From Helicobacteraceae bacterium (GTDB lineage: Bacteria > Campylobacterota > Campylobacteria > Campylobacterales > Sulfurimonadaceae): a DNA stretch of 11,399 bases. The translations under genes and the position numbers were made by a program. The notes under the pieces were generated by a model. It was not told the origin of the DNA. It did no database searches and was given only the letters and a program-made list of their open reading frames with translations. Location of the stretch: NCBI GenBank assembly GCA_027068615.1, contig JAMOQV010000030.1:1-11399 (forward strand), given 5' to 3'. Shown piece by piece: positions 5,676-11,399 of the stretch; within the stretch, counting starts at the first letter, position 1; the number at the start of each line of letters is the position of its first letter.

Positions 5676-6791
5676 ATGTTCAATTATCCAATAAAATTAG
5701 ATAAAATCTTTGATAAACTTATTCAAAATGATGCTAAACCAATCATCGTAGGTGGTTATGTTCGTGATGCAATTTTACAAATAAATTCACAAGATATAGA
5801 TATTGAAGTTTATAATGTTGCATCTTTTGAATTACTTGAAGATATATTAAAAGAGTTTGGGACGATAAACAGTGTTGGGAAAAGCTTTGGTGTTTGTAAG
5901 CTTGATTTTGATGAGTTTAAACTTGATTTTACTCTACCTAGAAAAGACAGTAAAGTATCTGATGGACATACTGGTTTTGAGATAAAAGTTGATAGTTCGC
6001 TTGACTATAAAACAGCATCAAGTAGAAGAGACTTTAGCATAAATACAATAGGTTACGATATATCTTCAAAAACTTTACTTGACCCATTTAATGGCATCAA
6101 AGACCTAAAAGCCAAAGTTTTAAGAGTTGTTGATGCTACTAAATTTGGTGAAGACCCATTAAGAGTTTTAAGAGCGATGCAGTTTTGTGCGAGATTTGAG
6201 CTGGTTGCAGATAAACAACTAATATCTATTTGTCAAAATATGTGTAAAGATAAATTACTAAATGAATTGGCTTCTGAGAGAATATTTGAAGAGTTTAAAA
6301 AACTACTAAAATCTTCAAAACCATCTATAGGTTTGACATTTTTAAAACAAATTAATGCTTTAGAATTTTTTTATGAACTTAATTTAGAAAAAAAAGAGTG
6401 GGATATTACTTTAGAAGTATTAGATAGATGCGAAAAAAATATAACTACTCAACTAGCATTACTTTGCTACCAAATGACAGAAAAAAATAAAGATAGTTTT
6501 ATAACAAAATTAACAAACCAAAAACAATTAGTAAGAGAGATAAAACAGTATCATCATATAGTAGATTATGTGACCAATAAAAGTAAAACTTTAAAATACT
6601 CAATCATAAAAGATGCTAATTTAAAAAATATAAATCTTTTTATAGTAGCACTCGGTTATAAAAAGAAAAATTTACAATATTTAAAACCACTTATACATGG
6701 TAAAGAACTTGTTAAAGTTGGATTTAAACCATCTAAAGAGTTTTCAAATTTACTTCAACTAACCTATGAAATTCAATTACTTCATCTTTAA
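5676..6791 (+). CDS. cca: CCA tRNA nucleotidyltransferase (class II, no HD domain)
   Basis: This enzyme adds or repairs the 3'-terminal CCA of tRNAs using CTP and ATP without a template. The 371-residue protein has the class II nucleotidyltransferase head: GGYVRD (26-31), the D-I-D pair Asp40/Asp42, a third carboxylate at Asp84 in KLDFTLPR, and RRDFSINTIGYD (117-128). The neck region has EDPLRVLRAMQFCARF (159-174), whose Asp and Arg select the incoming base, and ELASERIFEEF (197-207). The C-terminal HGKELVKVGF (341-350) is also typical. It lacks the HD phosphohydrolase domain of the E. coli enzyme. Some bacteria split the job between CC- and A-adding enzymes, which cannot be excluded here. 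The ribosome site is weak (AAAGAA). It is the only rightward gene, and its last 15 bases overlap the end of the opposing 157-residue gene. Confidence 0.92.
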   Translation: MFNYPIKLDKIFDKLIQNDAKPIIVGGYVRDAILQINSQDIDIEVYNVASFELLEDILKEFGTINSVGKSFGVCKLDFDEFKLDFTLPRKDSKVSDGHTGFEIKVDSSLDYKTASSRRDFSINTIGYDISSKTLLDPFNGIKDLKAKVLRVVDATKFGEDPLRVLRAMQFCARFELVADKQLISICQNMCKDKLLNELASERIFEEFKKLLKSSKPSIGLTFLKQINALEFFYELNLEKKEWDITLEVLDRCEKNITTQLALLCYQMTEKNKDSFITKLTNQKQLVREIKQYHHIVDYVTNKSKTLKYSIIKDANLKNINLFIVALGYKKKNLQYLKPLIHGKELVKVGFKPSKEFSNLLQLTYEIQLLHL

Positions 6792-7250
6792 GATATCAGA
6801 AGCATTGTTAATATCTGCTATTACCCCTATAGTAAGAACAGCATTTTGTATCGCTTTATTTATCTTACTTTTATAAGTTTGCTTATTATCAGTATCAAAT
6901 TTCTCTATAATATTTTTATAAACACTTTCAAACTCTTGAAGTGCTTTAATCACAGGAAAAGTTATAAGATTATGTGTAGATATTTTTATAGCTAGGTCAA
7001 ACCCTTTTTTTATCTTAGCATCATTATCATCTATTTTTAAATATCTTTGATTTGTTTTTTTATCTAGTTTAATCAATGAATTTAAAACTTCAGCAAGACC
7101 ATCTCTTGTTATAGGCATATTAGAAATTTTATTGTTCACATAAGCTTTTTTTTCTGTTAAATCCATTTTTGCTATTTTTTGTACTAAATCAGAATGATTT
7201 TTATCATCTTCTTTACCACTACTTTTTCTACCGAGTATTTTTTTAAACAT
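6777..7250 (-). CDS. Uncharacterised 157-residue protein, third gene after gyrB
   Basis: I do not recognise a family. The protein looks soluble, with no signal peptide or membrane segment. It is rich in Lys, Asp and Asn, with a basic N-terminus (MFKKILGRKS). Most of it should be helical: about 20-60, a Lys/Asp-rich middle (60-82), then longer helices at about 85-118 and 125-157. There are no clustered Cys/His and no obvious nucleotide-binding loop. The ATG is preceded by GGGG about 10 bases upstream. It starts 30 bases after queF on the same strand and probably shares the gyrB-proximal transcript. Its 3' end overlaps cca by 15 bases on the opposite strand. Clean coding frame and context make it a real gene; function unknown. 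Confidence 0.8.
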   Translation of the reverse strand: MFKKILGRKSSGKEDDKNHSDLVQKIAKMDLTEKKAYVNNKISNMPITRDGLAEVLNSLIKLDKKTNQRYLKIDDNDAKIKKGFDLAIKISTHNLITFPVIKALQEFESVYKNIIEKFDTDNKQTYKSKINKAIQNAVLTIGVIADINNASDILKMK

Positions 7251-7280
7251 TTTATACTACCCCATTGTTTTTTAAGAAAT

Positions 7281-7658
7281 TCAAAGTTTTGAACTATCAA
7301 TCTCTATAACTGTATGAACATTACCTCTAGGATTATAATCGGCAATTATCTTCATATATTTTGGTTTTAGCTTTTTTTCTAAAACATCATATATCTCATT
7401 GGCTGAGTTTTCATGGCTTACATGCTTATCTCTAAAAGAATTTATATAAAGTTTTATAGCTTTTAACTCTACTACCCATTTATCTGGTGTATATTCTAAG
7501 TAGATAGTTGCATAATCAGGATAACCACTTCTTGGACAAAGACAAGAAAATTCAGGTAATGTCATCTTTATAAGATAATTCTTATCATGGTTATTTGGCC
7601 AAATCTCTAAATCTTTTTCAACATCAAATTCTGTTACTATTTTTTCACCGTATTTCAT
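7281..7658 (-). CDS. queF: NADPH-dependent 7-cyano-7-deazaguanine reductase (preQ1 synthase)
   Basis: QueF reduces the nitrile preQ0 to the amine preQ1 with two NADPH, the last step before tRNA insertion in queuosine synthesis. At 125 residues it is the short single-domain (unimodular, B. subtilis-type) form in the tunnelling fold. The active-site segment PEFSCLCPRSGYPD (35-48) supplies the thioimide-forming Cys41 and acid Asp48. The QueF motif ELKAIKLY (64-71) is intact and SHE (81-83) supplies the substrate-binding Glu83. The ATG is preceded by AAGGAA and lies 21 bases after the GGDEF/EAL gene. The link to its neighbours appears to be co-transcription only, as no other queuosine gene is in the window. 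Confidence 0.96.
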   Translation of the reverse strand: MKYGEKIVTEFDVEKDLEIWPNNHDKNYLIKMTLPEFSCLCPRSGYPDYATIYLEYTPDKWVVELKAIKLYINSFRDKHVSHENSANEIYDVLEKKLKPKYMKIIADYNPRGNVHTVIEIDSSKL

Positions 7659-7679
7659 ATTTGTTCCTTAAATAATATT

Positions 7680-9035
7680 TTACTCTAATGGAGCTAGGTA
7701 CTTACCTTGTATGTAGTCAATACCTATATTTTTTATCAAATTTTTAGTTTTCTCATCTTCAATCATTTTAACCCAAGTTTTTACACCTTTTAAATGAGCC
7801 ATGGTATTATAACCTAAAACTATAGATTTATATTTTGTAGCATCTTTTGTATAAAAAGAATCAAATCGTATAGCATCTATATCTAAATCTCTAAGATATA
7901 AAAAACTTGTATTTAATGCACCAAGTCTATCTATGGCTATTAAAATCCCCATATCTCTTAGTGAATTTAAAATATAATTGTACCTAGTTATATTTGGATA
8001 ATATTCAACTTCACTTAAAATAAACATAATCTTTTGATGGTTAAAAATCTCTCTAATACGAGATAAAAAAGATGCACCTCTTAAAGATGCAGGAGAGATT
8101 GAGATAGCCAAAACTTCATCACCACAAAAATCATTTGATTTTTTTAAAATCTCTTCTAAAATCATTAAATCATACTCAACACTAAGACCAAGTTTTTTCA
8201 CAATTTTCATATATGATTTTGGGTAAAGTAACTTTGCATCTTTTGTCTTTAGTTTTATAAAACACTCTCTAATAACACTTTTATCTGTAGTATCAAAAAC
8301 GGGTTGTGTGTTTAATATGAAGCTTTTATCTTTTATAGCATTTACAACTAAAGATTCAAGTTCATTTGGATTTATTTGCTTTTTATTTTTCTCTTTTTGT
8401 AAATCAAAAAGATTCTCTATAAGATATTCAAGTTCATGTGAATAAGATGTATCAGTTATAGTTAAAGATACTTTAACTTCCATATCATCAACTTTAAAGT
8501 CATCCATTTTAAGATGCATAAGTTCCATAATAGTTTTATACTTAGTATCTATACCTTTAAAACCTATAAGAAAATCACCACTCTTCATATGACCTATAGG
8601 GAACTTATGAATCCCTTTAGCCTCTAAAAAGTCACTTACCCAACGGACAACTTCAAAAAGAACTTTATCACCATTTTGCATCCCGTATAAGTTGTTTATA
8701 TCATAAAGATTATCTACACTTAAAAGCATTAAAGTATATTTTTTTTCTTTTTTTATCTCTTTATTTAAATATTGATACAAATACTCTCTTGAAAAAGTAT
8801 TTGTAACTCTATCTGTAATATTTACACTAAAACCATGATAAATAAGATAAAAAATAAAATATATACTAACAAGTAAAAGTATGGTAGATTCTATATAAAA
8901 AGTAAGCTGTAAACTACTGTAAGTAGTTATAAAAGTATGAGAGATTAAAGCTAAAATAAGCCCAAAGATAGGAAGACCTATCCTAAGTGCTAACTTAAAA
9001 CGGTACTCTCTTTCTTTAGTTTGTGGAAGTAGCAT
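7680..9035 (-). CDS. Membrane protein with degenerate GGDEF and EAL domains
   Basis: The protein has 451 residues. Two membrane helices (about 16-37 and 45-67) precede a cytosolic GGDEF-like domain (about 75-200) and an EAL-like domain (about 225-451). In active enzymes these make and degrade c-di-GMP. Here the signature GGDEF is SGDF (152-155). In the EAL domain the EAL triplet is ECF (257-259). The conserved Asn is Ser312, the first Glu of ExTE is Ile339, and DDFG is DRLG (369-372). The lysine of KID is Arg390 and the Glu of AEGVE is Lys423. Only scattered residues such as Glu257, Asp369 and QG (443-444) remain, so both activities are probably lost. A role as c-di-GMP receptor, partner-binding module or scaffold is inferred. 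The ribosome site AGGTAG overlaps the gyrB stop, 7 bases away, implying coupled translation. Confidence 0.9.
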   Translation of the reverse strand: MLLPQTKEREYRFKLALRIGLPIFGLILALISHTFITTYSSLQLTFYIESTILLLVSIYFIFYLIYHGFSVNITDRVTNTFSREYLYQYLNKEIKKEKKYTLMLLSVDNLYDINNLYGMQNGDKVLFEVVRWVSDFLEAKGIHKFPIGHMKSGDFLIGFKGIDTKYKTIMELMHLKMDDFKVDDMEVKVSLTITDTSYSHELEYLIENLFDLQKEKNKKQINPNELESLVVNAIKDKSFILNTQPVFDTTDKSVIRECFIKLKTKDAKLLYPKSYMKIVKKLGLSVEYDLMILEEILKKSNDFCGDEVLAISISPASLRGASFLSRIREIFNHQKIMFILSEVEYYPNITRYNYILNSLRDMGILIAIDRLGALNTSFLYLRDLDIDAIRFDSFYTKDATKYKSIVLGYNTMAHLKGVKTWVKMIEDEKTKNLIKNIGIDYIQGKYLAPLE

Positions 9036-9042
9036 CTACTAC

Positions 9043-11355
9043 CTAAACATCTAAATGTTTAACATCTTTTGCATGAGTTTCTATATAGTTACGGCGAGGT
9101 TCAACTTCATCACCCATAAATAGAGTAAAGGCATCTGAAGCTACCTCTGCATCTTCTATAGTCACTTGAAGAAGCACACGATTTTCAGGTGTCATAGTAG
9201 TTTCCCAAAGTTGTTCAGGGTTCATCTCACCAAGACCTTTATATCGTTGGATATATGCACCTTTGTTTGCAGAATCTATAACAGATTGTAAAGCATCTAG
9301 CATATCTATATTAAGTTCTAAATCCCACTCCTCAATCTTCTTGTAAACAAAACTAGCTTCATTAAAGTGTGGAGCTGAGAAAAGGTCATCATTTATAAGT
9401 AACTCTTCCATACCACCTTTTGTTTGAACAAAGATGTGGATAGAATCTTCACTTACAGTTTTTGTTAGTATGTTATTTTCACTTTCAACTAAAAACTTTT
9501 CAACTTCAACAAACATACTTTTATAATCAAGACCTATAATATCTGGGTTTTCTATAAAGTGTCTTATAAGATGTACTAATGCATATCTTCTCTCAAGTGC
9601 ATTCAAACTACCACGATAATGGTCAACCATTTTAAAATACGACACTAAGTCATTATGACCAATAGATTCGATGCCAAGAGAATCAACACCCTCATCTATA
9701 AGAAAGTCATTTATAGCTCTATCATCTTTAAAGTAAATCTCTTTTTTACCTTTTTTATAACGGTAAAGTGGTGGTTGAGCAAGATACAGATAACCTTTTT
9801 CAACAATATCACGGAAATGTCTAAAAAAGAAAGTTAGTAAAAGAGTTTGTATGTGAGAACCATCAACATCGGCATCGGTCATAATTACGATTTTATGGTA
9901 ACGAAGTTTTTCTTCTTTGTACTCTTCACCTATACCACAACCCATAGCTGTAATCATATTTGTAATCTCATCAGATTTTAAAATCTTCTCTAATCTTGCT
10001 TTTTCAACATTTAAAATCTTACCTTTAAGTGGTAATATCGCTTGAAAAACTCTATCACGACCCATTTTAGCAGAACCACCAGCAGAGTCCCCTTCCACCA
10101 AGTAAAGTTCACAGATGCTAGCATCTTTACTTTGACAATCTGCAAGTTTACCAGGAAGTGTTCCAACTGACATATTGTCTTTTCTACGAGTTAGTTCTCT
10201 TGCTTTTTTAGCAGCTTCACGACCACGAGCAGCAGCCAATGCTTTTTGAACTATCGCTTTTGCTTGTATAGGATTTTCTTCAAAATACTTACTTAAAAGT
10301 TCGTAAGTTTGTTTTTGAACAAGTGGGCGAACATAAGTGTTTCCAAGTTTACCTTTTGTTTGACCCTCAAACTGAGGTTCAGGTACTCTTGCACTTACGA
10401 TAGCGATAAGTCCCTCTTTTACATCATCTCCAGATATTTTTACATCTTTTTCTTTTACAGCTCCATTTTTAGAGTTATATTGAGAGATAACACGAGTTAA
10501 ACCTGCTCTAAATCCAGCCTCATGAGTACCACCATTTGGTGTACGGATGTTATTTACAAATGATGCAAGTTTTTCATCATAACCATCATTATACATAAGT
10601 GCTATATCAAACTCTATATCTTCTATCTTTGCAGAAAATGAGTAAGTTTGAGCTACTACAACTTTTTTGTTCATATCATTTACATACTGAGCTATACCAC
10701 CCTCAAAGTGGTAAACCTCTTTAGTTCCCGTTCTTTCATCATTAAATTTTATAGTGATAAAAGGGTTTAAGTATGCTAACTCTTTAAATCTTTTTGCTAG
10801 ATATTCATACTCAAAAGTTACAGTATCTGTAAAGATACTTGCATCTGCTGAAAACTCTATAGTAGTACCAGTTTTACGAGTAGTGCCAGTTACAGCTAAA
10901 GCTTCTTGAGGGATACCCTCTTTAAAGTCCTGCTCATGAATCTCACCATCACGATAGATTGTCATATGTAAGTCAGAAGAAAGAGCATTTACAACAGAAA
11001 CACCAACACCATGTAAACCACCTGAAACTTTGTAAGTATCTTTATCAAACTTACCACCAGCATGAAGAACTGTTAAAACAACAGTTGCAGCACTCATACC
11101 CTCAGTAGGATGCATACCTGTAGGGATACCACGACCATTATCACTTACTTTACAAGTTCCATTTTTTGTAAGTGTTACTGTGATAGTATCACAATGACCT
11201 GCCATAGCTTCATCTATAGAGTTATCTATGACTTCATACACCAAATGATGTAAACCACGATGCCCAGTATCACCAATATACATACCTGGTCTTTTACGAA
11301 CAGCCTCTAGCCCTTTTAAGACTTTGATATTACTAGCACCGTAGTTTTGTTCCAT
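9043..11355 (-). CDS. gyrB: DNA gyrase subunit B
   Basis: GyrB is the ATPase subunit of gyrase (A2B2), which introduces negative supercoils. I start it at ATG 11355..11353 (770 residues) because GGAG (11365-11362) lies 6 bases upstream and the resulting MEQNYGASNIKVLKGLEAVR is a normal GyrB start. An in-frame ATG 12 bases earlier has no ribosome site and itself overlaps that GGAG. Numbered from the chosen start, the GHKL ATPase shows Glu41 and DN at 44-45, SDNGRGIP (71-78) and GGLHGVG (112-118). The TOPRIM domain shows EGDSAGGSA (421-429) and DADVDG (494-499). The C-terminus has QRYKGLGEMNPEQLW. In the quinolone region, the residues equivalent to E. coli Asp426 and Lys447 look wild type. It leads the leftward run with the GGDEF/EAL gene, queF and the 157-residue gene. 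Confidence 0.97.
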   Translation of the reverse strand: MEQNYGASNIKVLKGLEAVRKRPGMYIGDTGHRGLHHLVYEVIDNSIDEAMAGHCDTITVTLTKNGTCKVSDNGRGIPTGMHPTEGMSAATVVLTVLHAGGKFDKDTYKVSGGLHGVGVSVVNALSSDLHMTIYRDGEIHEQDFKEGIPQEALAVTGTTRKTGTTIEFSADASIFTDTVTFEYEYLAKRFKELAYLNPFITIKFNDERTGTKEVYHFEGGIAQYVNDMNKKVVVAQTYSFSAKIEDIEFDIALMYNDGYDEKLASFVNNIRTPNGGTHEAGFRAGLTRVISQYNSKNGAVKEKDVKISGDDVKEGLIAIVSARVPEPQFEGQTKGKLGNTYVRPLVQKQTYELLSKYFEENPIQAKAIVQKALAAARGREAAKKARELTRRKDNMSVGTLPGKLADCQSKDASICELYLVEGDSAGGSAKMGRDRVFQAILPLKGKILNVEKARLEKILKSDEITNMITAMGCGIGEEYKEEKLRYHKIVIMTDADVDGSHIQTLLLTFFFRHFRDIVEKGYLYLAQPPLYRYKKGKKEIYFKDDRAINDFLIDEGVDSLGIESIGHNDLVSYFKMVDHYRGSLNALERRYALVHLIRHFIENPDIIGLDYKSMFVEVEKFLVESENNILTKTVSEDSIHIFVQTKGGMEELLINDDLFSAPHFNEASFVYKKIEEWDLELNIDMLDALQSVIDSANKGAYIQRYKGLGEMNPEQLWETTMTPENRVLLQVTIEDAEVASDAFTLFMGDEVEPRRNYIETHAKDVKHLDV

Positions 11356-11361
11356 TTTTTT

Positions 11362-11365
11362 CTCC
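11362..11365 (-). promoter_or_regulatory. Ribosome binding site that fixes the gyrB start
   Basis: GGAG on the minus strand, followed by six A's and then the ATG at 11355. It overlaps the upstream in-frame ATG (11367..11365), so the ribosome cannot use that ATG with this site. Confidence 0.7.
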
Positions 11366-11384
11366 ATAAAGCATAATTGAATAG

Positions 11385-11397
11385 ATTTTAGCTAAAA
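11385..11397 (-). promoter_or_regulatory. Palindrome and possible -10 box upstream of gyrB
   Basis: TTTTAGCTAAAA (11386-11397) is a perfect 12-bp palindrome. Its left part on the minus strand reads TAAAAT (11390-11385), an acceptable -10 box about 20 bases before the gyrB ribosome site. The window ends 2 bases later, so it may equally belong to the end of the upstream gene. Confidence 0.3.
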
Positions 11398-11399
11398 GT

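Noticed and set aside
9655..9837. Plus-strand frames inside gyrB (also 10309-10500)
   Set aside because: Low-complexity antisense frames over conserved GyrB codons, with no protein features.
1..11399. CRISPR arrays, insertion sequences, tRNA or rRNA genes
   Set aside because: No regularly spaced repeats, no transposase motifs or long terminal inverted repeats, and no cloverleaf or rRNA-like segments were seen by eye on either strand.

Overview
The window looks like chromosomal DNA from a Campylobacterota (epsilonproteobacterial) organism, probably Sulfurimonas-like. The grounds are strong A+T bias outside conserved genes, short gene spacing, and the order gyrB, GGDEF/EAL protein, queF. The genus is inferred from recalled gene order and protein style, not from any search. 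gyrB lies at the right edge and reads leftward; in this group it often follows dnaA-dnaN, so oriC may lie just beyond that edge.

Layout from right to left. (1) A leftward unit of gyrB (DNA gyrase B), a membrane protein with degenerate GGDEF and EAL domains, queF (preQ1 synthesis) and a 157-residue protein of unknown function. Gaps are 7 to 30 bases and there is no obvious internal terminator. (2) cca (tRNA CCA-adding enzyme) runs rightward and its 3' end overlaps the unknown gene by 15 bases. (3) A divergent, palindrome-rich intergenic region of 110 bases separates cca from typA (ribosome-associated GTPase), which reads leftward and ends in a perfect 14-bp stem. (4) A leftward group follows: ppnP (nucleoside phosphorylase), purT (formate-dependent GAR transformylase), a Uma2-family nuclease-fold protein, a D-2-hydroxyacid dehydrogenase and a YqaA/DedA-like membrane protein. 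From purT onward the genes are nearly contiguous and probably form one operon. (5) The left 200 bases hold a hairpin, a TATAAT box and the possible first codons of another leftward gene.

Functionally this is mostly core housekeeping: DNA topology, tRNA maturation and modification, translation under stress, and purine synthesis and salvage. I found no mobile element, CRISPR array, tRNA, rRNA or defence island.

The observations most worth a second look are three. A 15-bp inverted repeat just before purT contains the whole Shine-Dalgarno sequence and overlaps a TATAAT box. The YqaA-like gene has its conserved N-terminus in frame but no ATG, GTG or TTG start. The GGDEF/EAL protein beside gyrB has lost most catalytic residues in both domains, so it is probably a sensor or scaffold rather than an enzyme. 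I did not find a convincing entirely new multi-gene system.
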